Numbered from the stretch's first letter, positions 1 to 9,520 are shown. The stretch is DNA of 64,000 nucleotides from Gillisella vitis (GCF_001541345.2 NZ_LMVL02000002.1:620001-684000), one strand, 5' to 3'. Notes: generated from the sequence alone by a model not told the origin. Numbers and translations are program-made.

Positions 1-1045
1 GTCTTTGTACTATCTCCGCGACGGCCTTGTAAAATATCGGTGGGATGACACTATCCACCGAGACTTGCGCAAACATGGAGCGGGCGAGCGGCGGATCCTC
101 GAAAATCGGGATATTGTTTTCCTCGGCGATCTCGCGAATCTTCAATGCAATTAGATCCTGACCCTTGGCAAGCACGATCGGTGCTTCCATTTCGGTGCGC
201 ACATAGCGCAGGGCCACGGCGAAGTGGGTGGGATTGGTGATGATCATCGTGGCGCGCGGCACGTTGTTCATCATCCGCCTGCGGGCCTGGTCGCGCTGGG
301 CGGAACGCTGGCGTGCCTTGACGACCGGGTCGCCCTGGGATTGCTTGTGTTCGTCCTTCACTTCCTGTCGGGTCATGCGCAGCTTTTGATACCAGTTGTA
401 TCGCTGCCATCCGAGGTCCATTACCGTCAGCAGGCCGGTGGCAAATAGCACGATAATCAGCATTTCCTGGACGATATCGGAAAGCTTGACGAAAATGATT
501 TGCGGATCGGACAGCATGGCATCCAAAGCGCCGAAATACTGGCCGCGCATCGACACGAACATAATGATCGCGACGACGATGATCTTGAACAGCGACTTGC
601 CGAATTCCACGAAGCCCATGACCGAAAACATCCGGCCTATTCCACCGATGAGCGATAACCGTTCCATCTTGGGGGTAATGCGATCAAGAACGAAGCTTGG
701 CAGATGCTGGGCAAAGGACTGGGTGAGGCCAAACAGCATGAACAGCAACAGGGCAGGGCCAAGCATGCCCGCCATCGACCAGCCGAGATGTACGAACAGG
801 GAAATCACGTCTGTGCCGGTGCCGATGATCCACTGATCCGGTTTTTCCATCAGGTCGCGCAGGGTCTGGTACAGTGTGGCGACACCCTGTGGCATGAAAA
901 ACACGAAATAAATATAGAAGGCCAGAGTCGTCGCAAACAACGGCGCTTCGCGCGAGATCGGCAAATTGCCGTGCTCAGCCGCGTCCCGCATTTTTTTCTC
1001 GGACGGGCTCTCGGTTTTACTTTCCTGGTCCTCATCATCTGCCAT
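1..1045 (-). CDS. flhB: FlhB, flagellar export gate protein (3' end cut by window)
   Basis: This is an inner-membrane component of the flagellar type III export apparatus that switches substrate specificity from rod/hook to filament proteins. Reading leftward from the ATG at 1045, the protein starts MADDEDQESK, has a charged cytoplasmic head and hydrophobic segments, then a cytoplasmic domain containing the autocleavage motif NPTH in the context TNPTHFAVAL. The last residues visible match the conserved FlhB tail (DSVIPPIFYKAVAEI). About 348 codons are present. FlhB proteins are usually about 350-380 residues, so only a short C-terminal tail is missing past position 1. It heads the leftward arm, downstream of fliG. 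The identification is secure. Confidence 0.96.
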   Translation of the reverse strand, partial: MADDEDQESKTESPSEKKMRDAAEHGNLPISREAPLFATTLAFYIYFVFFMPQGVATLYQTLRDLMEKPDQWIIGTGTDVISLFVHLGWSMAGMLGPALLLFMLFGLTQSFAQHLPSFVLDRITPKMERLSLIGGIGRMFSVMGFVEFGKSLFKIIVVAIIMFVSMRGQYFGALDAMLSDPQIIFVKLSDIVQEMLIIVLFATGLLTVMDLGWQRYNWYQKLRMTRQEVKDEHKQSQGDPVVKARQRSAQRDQARRRMMNNVPRATMIITNPTHFAVALRYVRTEMEAPIVLAKGQDLIALKIREIAEENNIPIFEDPPLARSMFAQVSVDSVIPPIFYKAVAEIVQR

Positions 1046-1314
1046 GTCGGGACCTCGGTCGGTTGATTACAGCTTCAAGCACCCTATGCGATGCAACAAA
1101 GAGTTATAATGGAAGTGTGCATGCCAATGTCCGGCGCTGTAGCGATTGCGTATTTTATCAAACGCGCAAGGGCCGGAGCGGAAAGCTTAACGCTCTCTAT
1201 TCCGGCCTTCAACTCTTTCAGTCCATTCGGATCGCTGGGTCGCGGTATTGTCAACAGTGGCGTGCAGGCTGCGCCATGAAACATGGTCACGCCGCCTCCA
1301 TGCCAGCCTCAGCG

Positions 1315-2358
1315 TCAGGCGGCGGCCGTATCCTTGTCGCCTTCCGGTTCCTTGAGCTGGATCTGGCCGGAATTGGCAAGACGGATAGCTTCCTGCGCGA
1401 CAGCCCGTCTGGCAATAGCGATTTCCCGCGGGTTGATTCCGACCGTTCCGGCTTGCAGATCCGATTCGATCATGCGGCGCGAGCGCGGGCTGATGGCCGA
1501 CAGCACGCATTCGCGGATCTCGTTCGAGGCGCCGCGCAGCGCCATGGTGAGAATGTCGCCGGAAATATCGTTGAGCAGCATGACCCGGCTGCGCTGTGGC
1601 ATGACCAGCAGATCCTCGAACAGGAAGATCTTCGGACGGACCTTGGTGGCGGATTCCTTGCTGATCGATTCGAGCGATTCCAGCAGTGTGTCGACCTGCG
1701 GCTTTTCCAACTCGTTCATCAGTTCGGCCACCTTGGCGGTGCCCACCGAATTGCGTTCCGCGTCGATCTCGCTGATCAGCTCCACCACCCGGTTCTCGAT
1801 GATCTGAGCGGCCTGCGGGCTGACATTCTTCAGGTTGACCGTACGGTTCATGATATCGGCGCGGCGGCTGTCCGGCAACTTGATCAGCACCTTGGCACCG
1901 AAGGAGGAGGGCAGCATAGACAGGATATAGGCAACCGTCTGCGGATGCTCGCGCAAGAGGAACTGAGCGATGAAATCGGGGTCCGCGTCCTGCAAACGGT
2001 CCCAGATCGAGGTCTCGAACGCCTGGAAGGCGGTGCGCCGGCCAAGCAGGCCGTCCACTTCTTCCGGTGTCAGGCCTTCCTCGAGGATTTCCTCGATGGC
2101 CTTCGCGTTGTCCATCAGGCCTGCGCCTTCGGTGAACAGGTCCTCGAATTCGCCGACCAGTTCGGCCAGTTCGTCCGGTGGAATGGTTCTGAGCGTCTGG
2201 GCCGAATTGATGATCATTTGCAGCTCGGCCTGCGTGAAATATTTCAGCAGCTTTCCCGCCACACCTTTGCCCATGGCCAACAGCACGGCGGCTGCCTTGT
2301 CGGCCTGGCTCAGTGGCTTGCCCGCTACCGGTCCGCCGAAATCGTCAAAGTCCATCAT
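1315..2358 (-). CDS. fliG: FliG, flagellar motor switch protein
   Basis: FliG sits in the C-ring and transmits stator torque to the MS ring and switch complex. The 347-residue product has normal FliG length. Its N-terminal region (about residues 15-110) carries the family pattern KAAAVLLAMGKG. The middle domain contains the EHPQTVAYILS motif near residues 138-148, typical of ARM-M. The charged C-terminal domain with the torque helix follows. The start is the first of two adjacent ATGs behind an AGAGGAAAG ribosome-binding site. It lies 29 bp downstream of fliN in the leftward motA-fliM-fliN-fliG-flhB arm. Nothing unusual is seen. Confidence 0.97.
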   Translation of the reverse strand: MMDFDDFGGPVAGKPLSQADKAAAVLLAMGKGVAGKLLKYFTQAELQMIINSAQTLRTIPPDELAELVGEFEDLFTEGAGLMDNAKAIEEILEEGLTPEEVDGLLGRRTAFQAFETSIWDRLQDADPDFIAQFLLREHPQTVAYILSMLPSSFGAKVLIKLPDSRRADIMNRTVNLKNVSPQAAQIIENRVVELISEIDAERNSVGTAKVAELMNELEKPQVDTLLESLESISKESATKVRPKIFLFEDLLVMPQRSRVMLLNDISGDILTMALRGASNEIRECVLSAISPRSRRMIESDLQAGTVGINPREIAIARRAVAQEAIRLANSGQIQLKEPEGDKDTAAA

Positions 2359-2387
2359 GGTCTTTCCTCTCTGGCCCGTTCATGGGG

Positions 2388-3035
2388 TCAGGACGTCTTG
2401 GTGCTCATAACTTCGATCAATTTCACACCGAATCGCGTATCGTCATTCTCAAGAACTGTAATCTCTCCGCGGGCAATCCGTCGACCGTTAACCATGATCT
2501 CCACAGGTTCACCGATCTTTTTATCTAACGCTATGATTGCGCCCTCTTCAAGATTCATCAAGCCCGAAACCGGCATACGGCTGGAGCCCAGCACGATCTG
2601 CACATCGATCGGGATGTCCATGATCAAGTCGAGATTGGAGTCCAGAGCGCTGCCCGGCGCCTGATGGGCCGGTGCGGCATCGAAGCTGCTCCCGCCGCCA
2701 AAGTCGCCCCCCCCGAAGTCGCCGCCACCGAAATCTCCACCGCCGAGATCGCTGCCGCCAAAGTCGCTGGTACCGAAATCACTGGCTCCGGTGGCTGCGC
2801 CGCCACCGAAATCGCTTTCGAAATCGGAAAGGCCGCCAGCTGCAGCGCCGAAGTCGCTGTCGCCAGCGGCTGCGAAATCCGTTCCCCCGAAGTCGGCGCC
2901 GATATCCGGCAGACCGCCATCGCTATCGCTTTTCAAGACGCCGCGAAGGTCGTCGATTGCCTGATCGAGATCGGCATCGCCCAATGGCATCGCCAGGGCA
3001 TCATCATCTTTTACGGGTGTTTTTTTCGTAGCCAT
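2388..3035 (-). CDS. fliN: FliN, flagellar motor switch protein with Gly/Asp/Phe-rich insert
   Basis: FliN forms the lower C-ring with FliM and helps dock export components. The C-terminal 80 residues are a SpoA-type domain ([13 protein letters not shown], later [16 protein letters not shown]). At 215 residues it is much longer than E. coli FliN (about 137). The extra length is an N-terminal half containing a low-complexity tract, roughly residues 50-115, built from repeats such as DFGGGDFGG and SDFGGSD. The tract is encoded by near-identical short repeats at about 2695-2900. Its role is unknown; a flexible linker is the simplest reading. fliM lies upstream with a 63-bp gap. Confidence 0.95.
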   Translation of the reverse strand: MATKKTPVKDDDALAMPLGDADLDQAIDDLRGVLKSDSDGGLPDIGADFGGTDFAAAGDSDFGAAAGGLSDFESDFGGGAATGASDFGTSDFGGSDLGGGDFGGGDFGGGDFGGGSSFDAAPAHQAPGSALDSNLDLIMDIPIDVQIVLGSSRMPVSGLMNLEEGAIIALDKKIGEPVEIMVNGRRIARGEITVLENDDTRFGVKLIEVMSTKTS

Positions 3036-3098
3036 GCAAATACTATTCCCTTTGAAACTTGCCTCAACCTGCTGCCATGGATGCAGCAGGGAAAATCG

Positions 3099-4058
3099 TC
3101 ATCTCATGAGATGGCGTAAAAGCTCACCATCCGTACTGTGCATCGACTTCACCCGAACAGTGTAGTGATCGCCAGCGCGTCCGAATTCGCAGGTATAAAG
3201 GTCGCGCCCGTTGGCACTGACGTCGACCGTTACATCGCCCTTTTCGAGAAAGGGAATGACATCGCCGACCGCAAGCTTGGAAACCGTTAACAGGCTCAGC
3301 GATTGCAGGCTGATGCGGCCTTCCAGAGTGACCTGGCTCTTGCGCACCTGTTCCGCCAACTGCTCAGCCCATTCCTTGCGGGCTTTGGAGGCCTGGTTTT
3401 TCGATTTCGGCGCGGTGACATTGGTCTTCAAAAGGGTCTTCTGCGGAATGATCAGGGCGAAATCGGAGGTGATCTTGCCCAGCTTGATGCTCATATGCAC
3501 CAGGGCGCCGAACTCCTCGATCTGTTCGCCATCTTGGCGCAGACGGTTTTCCCAATTGTGCGGCCGCTCGAAAATCGGTTCAAAGCCCCCGGTTGCATTG
3601 ACGCCGGAGCGCAGCACATTTGCGATTCGTTCAAAGACCATCACTGCCAGGTCGAGTTCGATATTCGACAGCGGCCTTTTGATCGGCTCGCCGATGAATT
3701 CCTGCATGCCGCCGAGAAGGGTTTCCATCAGGGTGATGACGAAACCGTTGCCGCAGGCCATGACGAAATTCGGTGACCAGTTGCGCAGAGAGGTATCGGC
3801 CAGCACGAAATTATCGCCGAGGCCGACGACCAGATCCCGCATCAAGCCGCTTTTAAAGCCGAGATAACCGACTTCAATGGTCAGGTTGGTTTCGCTGTGA
3901 AAAACGTCCGGCAGGAACTCGCTATAGAGTTGGCCGAAATCCTGGCAAAGCTTTTCGACGGATTTCATATCGCCAAGGCCGCCGGTAAGACGAGCAAGCA
4001 AGGCATGATCCATTGGTTTTGCAAGGGATTGGGGTTGGGCGGTCTCGCTCATGGTCAT
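3099..4058 (-). CDS. fliM: FliM, flagellar motor switch protein
   Basis: FliM binds phosphorylated CheY and links FliG to FliN in the C-ring. The product is 319 residues, close to the family's usual length. A CheC-like middle domain ([16 protein letters not shown] onward) is followed by a C-terminal SpoA domain ending near GELLRHLMR. The canonical N-terminal LSQxEID CheY-binding peptide is not obvious, as expected for the divergent rhizobial FliM. The ATG overlaps the motA stop codon by 4 bp (ATGA), which indicates translational coupling within the leftward operon. Confidence 0.93.
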   Translation of the reverse strand: MTMSETAQPQSLAKPMDHALLARLTGGLGDMKSVEKLCQDFGQLYSEFLPDVFHSETNLTIEVGYLGFKSGLMRDLVVGLGDNFVLADTSLRNWSPNFVMACGNGFVITLMETLLGGMQEFIGEPIKRPLSNIELDLAVMVFERIANVLRSGVNATGGFEPIFERPHNWENRLRQDGEQIEEFGALVHMSIKLGKITSDFALIIPQKTLLKTNVTAPKSKNQASKARKEWAEQLAEQVRKSQVTLEGRISLQSLSLLTVSKLAVGDVIPFLEKGDVTVDVSANGRDLYTCEFGRAGDHYTVRVKSMHSTDGELLRHLMR

Positions 4059-4930
4059 GCAGCCTTCTCGTTACCGCCGCCCGGATTCATCATTTCCTGC
4101 TCTACCGCATCGATGGATGGACGCTCATAGGAGGAAATGGTCTTGCGGCCATATTCAAGGGCAACCTGCGGAACCGAACCGTTCATATAGGCAAGCAGTG
4201 TCTGCTTGACGATGATATACAGGCGGTGCTGCTTGGTGCGGACGATCTTGATTTGCGAGGTCAGCGGATTGCAGACCGAGTAGGACAAGAAGATACCCAA
4301 CATCGTGCCCACCAGGGCAGCGCCGATCAGGCCGCCAAGAACTTCCGGCGACTCGTTGATCTTGCCCATGGCCTTGATAACCCCGAGAACCGCCGCGACG
4401 ATACCGATGGCTGGGAAGCTGTCTCCCATCGCGGTAATGGCGTGGTAGGGTTTCATCTTATCATGCAGGATGGTGTTGATTTCCTCGTCCATCAAGGCCT
4501 CGATCTCATGGCTGCGGGCATTGCCGATGATGATCAGACGGACATAGTCGCAGATGAAGGATGTAAGTTCCTTGTTTTTCAGCAGATTGGGCGCGGTCTG
4601 GAAGATCGAGGATTCCTCAGGGTTATCGATATGGGCCTCAATCTCGTTACGTGACTTGGTACGCAGGTCGCGCATCAGCGAGTAGAGAACACCGAGAACA
4701 TCCAGATAGGCCCGCTCCTTGGGGACGGCGTGCTTGAACGCTTCACCCAGCGCCTTGCCGGAATCCTTGACGATTTTCATCGGGTTGGCCATCACGAAAC
4801 CACCCAGGCCGGCGCCACCGATGATCAGCAATTCGAAAGGCTGTATCAGCACGTTCAGATGGCCGCCCATGGCCATGAAGCCGCCAAGGATACAGCCCAC
4901 GGTAATAACGAATCCGATGATAATATTCAT
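4055..4930 (-). CDS. motA: MotA, proton-channel stator protein
   Basis: MotA is the four-helix stator subunit that partners with MotB to convert proton flux into rotation. The 291-residue product begins with a membrane helix ([17 protein letters not shown]), then a second helix carrying [14 protein letters not shown] long charged cytoplasmic loop follows, and the last two helices contain the family signature [16 protein letters not shown] and the [12 protein letters not shown] region. It is the first gene of the leftward arm. A shared promoter-like element (CGCAAG-N8-CCTATC on the minus strand) lies about 40-60 bp upstream of its ATG. Confidence 0.97.
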   Translation of the reverse strand: MNIIIGFVITVGCILGGFMAMGGHLNVLIQPFELLIIGGAGLGGFVMANPMKIVKDSGKALGEAFKHAVPKERAYLDVLGVLYSLMRDLRTKSRNEIEAHIDNPEESSIFQTAPNLLKNKELTSFICDYVRLIIIGNARSHEIEALMDEEINTILHDKMKPYHAITAMGDSFPAIGIVAAVLGVIKAMGKINESPEVLGGLIGAALVGTMLGIFLSYSVCNPLTSQIKIVRTKQHRLYIIVKQTLLAYMNGSVPQVALEYGRKTISSYERPSIDAVEQEMMNPGGGNEKAA

Positions 4931-4968
4931 ATTGCGCCTGCATCCGCACGTTTCTCTTCACTTCAACC

Positions 4969-4993
4969 GATAGGCAGCCTGCCTTGCGTGAGG
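4969..4993 (-). promoter_or_regulatory. CGCAAG-N8-CCTATC element upstream of motA
   Basis: On the minus strand this reads CCTCACGCAAG, eight bases, then CCTATC. CGCAAG occupies 4988-4983 and CCTATC 4974-4969, ending 39 bp before the motA ATG. The same core and exact 8-bp spacing recur before flgB, the fliH-like gene, flgE and flhA, and more weakly before flgF. Whether it is a -10 region with an activator site is inference. Confidence 0.6.
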
Positions 4994-5123
4994 CTGATGG
5001 GTATGAGGAAGATGATCTTGGTTGCGTATCAGGGCCCTGCCGCCATCACCGGATTTGATTGCTGCCCATCATGTTTGTCTGAGGCGAGTGTACGTATTGC
5101 GGATGGGTTTGCATCCAGACAGT

Positions 5124-5147
5124 TTCGCGCAAGCATTTGCGCGCATG
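5124..5147 (+). promoter_or_regulatory. CGCAAG element upstream of flgF (weaker copy)
   Basis: The sequence TTCGCGCAAG is followed by eight bases and then CGCATG, a poor match to the CNTANT hexamer of the other five copies. The core is 5128-5133. It lies about 175 bp upstream of the flgF start, farther than in the other short-leader copies, and is flanked by a short GCGCAA/TTGCGC symmetry. Confidence 0.4.
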
Positions 5148-5321
5148 AATAGGGTCAATGAACGGTAAACCACGTTCCATGATGGAAGGCGAGCAACCGT
5201 GACGGACCGCAAAAAACACGCTGTACCCCGAAGCAGAATGATCCTGCGTGACGGAACAATGGCGGTGGACGTCAGGCCTGCTGGTCTTGGTTACGAACTC
5301 AAGGCTTGGAGGTAACTCTTA

Positions 5322-6056
5322 ATGCAATCCGGCATGTATGTATCCCTGTCGTCGCAACGGGCGCTCGACAAACGTCTCACCACCATCGCCGACAATATGG
5401 CGAATGTGAATACGGTCGGCTTTCGCGGCACCGAGGTGAAATTTGACGAAGTGGTTAGCCGCACCGGCAACGATCAGAATGCCAAGATCGCATTTGTTTC
5501 TCAGGGCAACGATTATCTGAATACCCAATCCGGCGAAATGCTGCAAACCGGCGGTAGCCTGGATTTTGCCGTTAAGGGCGACGCCTGGTTCAGCATCGAT
5601 ACGCCAGCCGGCCCGGCCTTGACCCGGGACGGTCGGTTTACCATGACATCCACCGGTCAGTTGGTCTCGGTGCGCGGCTATCCTGTTCTGGATGCCGGTG
5701 GCGGACCTATTCAGCTCGATCCCAATGGCGGTGAGCCGCATGTTGGTGCCGACGGCACGATCAACCAGAATGGTCGCCAGATCAGCCAGATCGGCCTGTT
5801 CACGGCGGATATTTCCAAGGGCTATCTGCGCACTGAAAATAGTGGCGTTATCACCACCGATCGACCGCAGGCCGTCGTCGACGATGCGACAATCGGCGTC
5901 ATGCAGGGTTATGTCGAGCAATCCAACGTCAATGGCATCAGCCAGATGACCCAGCTTATCCAGGTCAGCCGCGCTTTCGAAAGCATTTCGGCATCGATGA
6001 GCCAGACTGAAAACAGCATGAGCGAAACGATCAAGACGCTGGGCGGTAGCAAATGA
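5322..6056 (+). CDS. flgF: FlgF, proximal rod protein
   Basis: This is a periplasmic axial rod protein exported through the flagellar type III apparatus. The 244-residue product has the N-terminal rod/hook signature (LTTIADNMANVNTVGFRGTEVKF). Its C-terminal coiled-coil signature (GYVEQSNVNGISQMTQLIQVSRAFESI) is shared with FlgE and FlgG. The start is chosen because GGAGG lies about 10 bp upstream and the N-terminus matches the family. It is first in the rightward operon with fliI. FlgG is encoded separately downstream (9539), and gene order and length favour FlgF here. Confidence 0.93.
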   Translation: MQSGMYVSLSSQRALDKRLTTIADNMANVNTVGFRGTEVKFDEVVSRTGNDQNAKIAFVSQGNDYLNTQSGEMLQTGGSLDFAVKGDAWFSIDTPAGPALTRDGRFTMTSTGQLVSVRGYPVLDAGGGPIQLDPNGGEPHVGADGTINQNGRQISQIGLFTADISKGYLRTENSGVITTDRPQAVVDDATIGVMQGYVEQSNVNGISQMTQLIQVSRAFESISASMSQTENSMSETIKTLGGSK

Positions 6057-6078
6057 CCGGTGACTGGATCGTCTTCCC

Positions 6079-7473
6079 ATGACCGTTGAATTCACCCCCC
6101 GGATCGACAGGAATACCCAGCTGGATGCCATGGCAGCCATTGCCAAGCGATATGCCACATCGGACTATTCCGTTGCCCATGGCGGGCATGTCCGCACCAT
6201 TGCCGCTGGCCATTACACGGTTACGGGTCTGTCGCGCCATTTGCATCTGGGCGATTTTGTTGCCCATCGCAGTCCAACCGGCATTCATCTGGGCGAAGTG
6301 GTGCGGGTCGAGCCGGACCTTGCCTATGTTTGCCCCATCGAGCCAGGCGAGCCGATTGCCATTGGTGACACGGTGATCCGCAAGGGTGCCTTCCGGGTCG
6401 CCGCCCAGGATAGCTGGTGTGGCCGCACGCTGAATGCGCTGGGTGATCCGATCGACGGGCTGGGGCCAGTCATGCCGGGTCTGGTGCGCCGCTCAATTGC
6501 CAATACCGCACCCTCTTCCATGGGGCGCAAGCGGGTAGAGACCGGTTTTCGCACCGGCGTGAAGGCGGTCGATATTTTCTCACCGCTTTGCCTTGGCCAG
6601 CGCCTTGGGATTTTCGCTGGCTCAGGCGTGGGCAAATCGACCTTGCTCTCCATGCTCGCCAAGGCAGATGCCTTCGACAAAGTGGTGATTGCGCTGGTCG
6701 GCGAACGTGGCCGCGAAGTGCGCGAATTCATCGAAGATACGCTGGGCGATAATATGGCCAAGACCGTGGCGATCGTCGCGACCAGCGACGAGAGCCCGAT
6801 GCTGCGCAAGATGGCGCCTTTGACCGCGATTACCGTTGCCGAGCATTTTCGCGATCAGGGCGACAATGTCCTGTTCATCGCCGACAGCATTACCCGTTTC
6901 GCCCACGCCATTCGCGAAGTGGCGACAGCAGCTGGCGAACCGCCGATTGCCCGTGGATTTCCGGCCTCTGTCTTTACCGAGTTGCCCAAGTTGTTGGAAC
7001 GCGCCGGTCCCGGCGAAGAGGGAACAGGCACGATCACGGCGATCATTTCGATCCTCGTCGATGGTGACAATCACAACGACCCGATTGCCGACTGTACGCG
7101 CGGCATTCTTGACGGTCATATCGTCCTGGACCGCAGCCTGGCCGAAGAAGGACGCTATCCGCCGATCAATCCGCTGGCGTCGATTTCGCGTTTGGCGCGC
7201 AAGGCCTGGACACCGGACCAGGAAAAGCTCGTGTCGCGCCTGAAGACCTTGATCCACCGTTTCGAGGAGACGCGCGACCTGCGGTTGATCGGCGGTTATC
7301 GCGCTGGCAGCGACCCCGATCTCGATATGGCGATCAAGCAGGTTCCGATCCTTTACGAAGTGCTGAAGCAAACCCCCTCCGACAGGGCTGTCGTCGATGC
7401 CTATGCCGACCTCGCCCATGCCCTGAAGGCGGCCAATAATTCTGGAAACAGCAATGCAAGATCAAGAGCATGA
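6079..7473 (+). CDS. fliI: FliI, flagellar export ATPase
   Basis: FliI is the cytoplasmic ATPase that, with FliH and FliJ, delivers substrates to the export gate. The 464-residue product has the F1-beta-like core. The Walker A motif GSGVGKST lies near residue 180, followed by GERGREVREF and the Walker B region NVLFIADSITRFAHA. The GRYPPIN(PLASISR) region near the C-terminus is typical of this ATPase family. The start lies 22 bp after flgF with only a weak ribosome-binding site. Its 3' end overlaps orf190 by 20 bp, so those two are probably coupled. Confidence 0.97.
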   Translation: MTVEFTPRIDRNTQLDAMAAIAKRYATSDYSVAHGGHVRTIAAGHYTVTGLSRHLHLGDFVAHRSPTGIHLGEVVRVEPDLAYVCPIEPGEPIAIGDTVIRKGAFRVAAQDSWCGRTLNALGDPIDGLGPVMPGLVRRSIANTAPSSMGRKRVETGFRTGVKAVDIFSPLCLGQRLGIFAGSGVGKSTLLSMLAKADAFDKVVIALVGERGREVREFIEDTLGDNMAKTVAIVATSDESPMLRKMAPLTAITVAEHFRDQGDNVLFIADSITRFAHAIREVATAAGEPPIARGFPASVFTELPKLLERAGPGEEGTGTITAIISILVDGDNHNDPIADCTRGILDGHIVLDRSLAEEGRYPPINPLASISRLARKAWTPDQEKLVSRLKTLIHRFEETRDLRLIGGYRAGSDPDLDMAIKQVPILYEVLKQTPSDRAVVDAYADLAHALKAANNSGNSNARSRA

Positions 7474-8026
7474 TCCATTAGACAGCGATGCCGACGAGGT
7501 GGTTCGCCCTCGCGCGCCACGCCGGTCGGGCGCGTCATCGGTGGATAGGATGTTGGCGGCGGCTGGTGTCGTGCTGGCGTGCAGCGCGGCGATGTTTCCG
7601 TGGTATGTGTTTTTCAATCCCGATAAATTCGGTATTCATGTCGAGCCGATGGACCGGACCCGTGACCTGCCGCAGGTCGATGCACGAAATGTATTCAGCG
7701 TGTCTCCCATGGCGCTGGTGTCGCGTGAAGACCGCGAACAGAAAATTCCTGATAATCTCGACCCGCTGACCACGGCGACGGCGTCCGATATCGGGCGGAA
7801 AGATCCTGATGGTGAGCCGGTGAAGATCGAACAGCCCTTTCCCGGTGGCGGTTTCCGGCTGCTGCATGTCTCCAACGGTCGCGCCATGATCGAGGATGCC
7901 TCCGGCATGTTCATGGTCAAGATCGGCTCCGTCCTGCCCGACAATAGCCGGGTGGCGACACTGGAACAACGCAATGGAAAATGGGTGATTATCACCAGCA
8001 CCGGCGCGATCTACGAAAATCAGTAG
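7454..8026 (+). CDS. Conserved-context flagellar protein with one membrane helix (orf190)
   Basis: The function is not recognised. The 190-residue product has a charged N-terminus, one membrane segment at about residues 31-50 (MLAAAGVVLACSAAMFPWYV), a linker, and a compact C-terminal region (about 128-188). That region reads as alternating short beta strands ending in WVIITSTGAIYE. Its pattern (hydrophobic strand, G-R-A-M-I, V-K-I-G-S-V, V-A-T-L) resembles the small beta domain of PilP/GspC inner-membrane proteins. This is inference from pattern only. It overlaps fliI by 20 bp and is followed by a strong terminator, so it belongs to the flgF-fliI unit and probably has a flagellar role. Confidence 0.75.
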   Translation: MQDQEHDPLDSDADEVVRPRAPRRSGASSVDRMLAAAGVVLACSAAMFPWYVFFNPDKFGIHVEPMDRTRDLPQVDARNVFSVSPMALVSREDREQKIPDNLDPLTTATASDIGRKDPDGEPVKIEQPFPGGGFRLLHVSNGRAMIEDASGMFMVKIGSVLPDNSRVATLEQRNGKWVIITSTGAIYENQ

Positions 8027-8110
8027 CCCGGCCTTGCGCGTGCGGGCGGGGGGCGGGCATAAGGCTTGGCCGACCATCGCTTTCATCCCACGTTCAGTGT
8101 GTTTTTCAAA

Positions 8111-8131
8111 GCCGCCTAAGGGCGGCTTTTT
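8111..8131 (+). terminator. Rho-independent terminator after orf190
   Basis: GCCGCC at 8111-8116 pairs with GGCGGC at 8121-8126 across the 4-base loop TAAG, and is followed by a run of five T. It ends the flgF-fliI-orf190 unit. Confidence 0.85.
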
Positions 8132-8262
8132 GCATTGGCGGCCAGGGCTGAAATTGTACTCGCCCGGCGATCAATCCTCGATAAATATACAATTGTTTCA
8201 AAATCTTAAATTGGATCTTAGGAAAAGTTAACGATTGTAGGAAAGGCCGGTTTTGCGGTCAG

Positions 8263-8287
8263 TCCCACGCAAGATTACCGGCCTAAT
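8263..8287 (+). promoter_or_regulatory. CGCAAG-N8-CCTAAT element upstream of flgB
   Basis: CGCAAG lies at 8268-8273, followed by exactly eight bases and CCTAAT at 8282-8287, 29 bp upstream of the flgB ATG. Its position right after a terminator and before a long operon fits a promoter. Confidence 0.6.
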
Positions 8288-8315
8288 CTCCAGGGTGTAA
8301 ATTGGAGAAAACTCT

Positions 8316-8708
8316 ATGGAACCGATAAAGCTTTTTGATGTGGCATCACGGCAGGCCGAGTGGCTTTCCCTGCGCCAGGAAGTGATCGCCGGCAACATAG
8401 CCAATGCCAATACACCGAAATTCATGGCGAAGGACATCACGCCCTTCAATGCCATTCTGGACGTGCGTCAGTTTGGTATGGCGCGGACCAACTCGAAGCA
8501 TATGGCCTCGAGCGATCTGAACACCGATCTGGATGTCGATATCCGCGAGGCGCCTCTGAATGGCGAAATCGGCGTTCAGGTCTCGGGAAATTCGGTCGCG
8601 CTGGCCGATGAGATGACCAAGATGGGCGAGATCCAGCGGCAGCACTCGCTCAACACTAACCTCGTCAGTAGTTTTAATCGCATGATGCTGATGACTGTAA
8701 AGGGGTAA
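8316..8708 (+). CDS. flgB: FlgB, proximal rod protein
   Basis: FlgB is a small rod subunit of the basal body. The 130-residue length is typical. The N-terminal region contains the rod motif VIAGNIANANTPKFMAKDI, and the C-terminus (NTNLVSSFNRMMLMTVKG) is the expected amphipathic helix. It opens the flgB-flgC-fliE-flgG-flgA-flgI-motE-flgH run, directly after a promoter-like element. flgC begins 3 bp after its stop codon. Confidence 0.95.
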   Translation: MEPIKLFDVASRQAEWLSLRQEVIAGNIANANTPKFMAKDITPFNAILDVRQFGMARTNSKHMASSDLNTDLDVDIREAPLNGEIGVQVSGNSVALADEMTKMGEIQRQHSLNTNLVSSFNRMMLMTVKG

Positions 8709-8711
8709 ACC

Positions 8712-9149
8712 ATGGATTCCGTCACCGCGACAGATCCTCTCACCTCGGCCCTGAAAATTGCCGGCAGCGGACTGGATGTACAGTCCACCCGGCTCAGGAT
8801 CGTTTCGGAAAATATTGCCAACGCCCAGAGCACGGGCGACACGCCCGGCGCCAATCCCTACCGGCGCAAGACGATCACTTTCGGGTCCGAAATGGACCGC
8901 GCCACAGGCACGGAACTCGTCAAGGTCAAGAAGCTTGGCTTCGACAAGTCGAATTTCACGGAAGAATACGATCCCAGCAATCCGGCTGCCGATGCCAAGG
9001 GCTACGTGAAAATGCCGAATGTGAACGTGCTGATCGAAATGGCCGACATGCGCGAAGCCAACCGCACCTATGAAGCCAATCTTCAGTCCGTCAAGCAGAC
9101 ACGTGACCTGATTACCTCGACCCTTGACCTGCTGAAGAGCTCACAATGA
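8712..9149 (+). CDS. flgC: FlgC, proximal rod protein
   Basis: FlgC is a rod protein that pairs with FlgB, FlgF and FliE in the proximal rod. The 145-residue product carries the signature [15 protein letters not shown] near the N-terminus, the NPYRRKT motif, and a C-terminal coiled coil with [17 protein letters not shown]. Its stop overlaps the fliE start as ATGA. Length and motifs are ordinary. Confidence 0.95.
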   Translation: MDSVTATDPLTSALKIAGSGLDVQSTRLRIVSENIANAQSTGDTPGANPYRRKTITFGSEMDRATGTELVKVKKLGFDKSNFTEEYDPSNPAADAKGYVKMPNVNVLIEMADMREANRTYEANLQSVKQTRDLITSTLDLLKSSQ

Positions 9150-9520
9150 TTGATTCTATTAGCAAAATTGGCTCTCTCGTTCCATCGGGCATGACTGAGG
9201 GCACCGACGCTACAAGCACGGCCTCGCTCGGCGGCACCCATTCGCTCTTCAGTACGCAGACAGGCGTCACGGCGCAGAATGCGACACCGGGTACCTCGAC
9301 CGGCATGAGCTTCAGCGATGTCGTCGGCGGCGTGATGAACGATGCGATGCAGAATCTGAAGACCGCTGAAAGCAACTCCCTCGACGGTATGCTCGGCAAG
9401 GTCAGCACCCGGGAAGTGGTCGATTCCGTCATGTCTGCGCAGAAATCCCTGCAAACGGCGATTGCGCTGCGCGACAAGCTGGTTTCGGCCTTCCTCGACA
9501 TCACAAAAATGCAGATTTAA
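9146..9520 (+). CDS. fliE: FliE, MS ring-rod junction protein
   Basis: FliE is thought to join the MS ring to the rod and is an early export substrate. The 124-residue product has an unstructured Ser/Thr-rich N-terminus. The conserved C-terminal half includes [22 protein letters not shown] and ends in [17 protein letters not shown], the characteristic FliE tail. It overlaps flgC by 4 bp and precedes flgG by 18 bp, so it is cotranscribed. Confidence 0.93.
   Translation: MIDSISKIGSLVPSGMTEGTDATSTASLGGTHSLFSTQTGVTAQNATPGTSTGMSFSDVVGGVMNDAMQNLKTAESNSLDGMLGKVSTREVVDSVMSAQKSLQTAIALRDKLVSAFLDITKMQI

Larger units (their letters stand above)
4931..5321. promoter_or_regulatory. Divergent control region between motA and flgF
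   Basis: This 391-bp gap has no convincing gene. It must hold the promoters of both the leftward motA operon and the rightward flgF-fliI operon, since the two start codons face away from each other. Two copies of the shared CGCAAG element are visible and listed separately, one on each strand. A GGAGG ribosome-binding site sits about 10 bp before the flgF ATG. Confidence 0.75.

Noticed and set aside
1063-2664. 533-residue open frame on the plus strand
   Set aside because: It is antisense to fliG and part of fliN, both secure genes.
5126-5144. GCGCAA/TTGCGC symmetry before flgF as a separate operator
   Set aside because: It overlaps the weak CGCAAG element and is not seen at the other five copies, so it is probably a chance symmetry.
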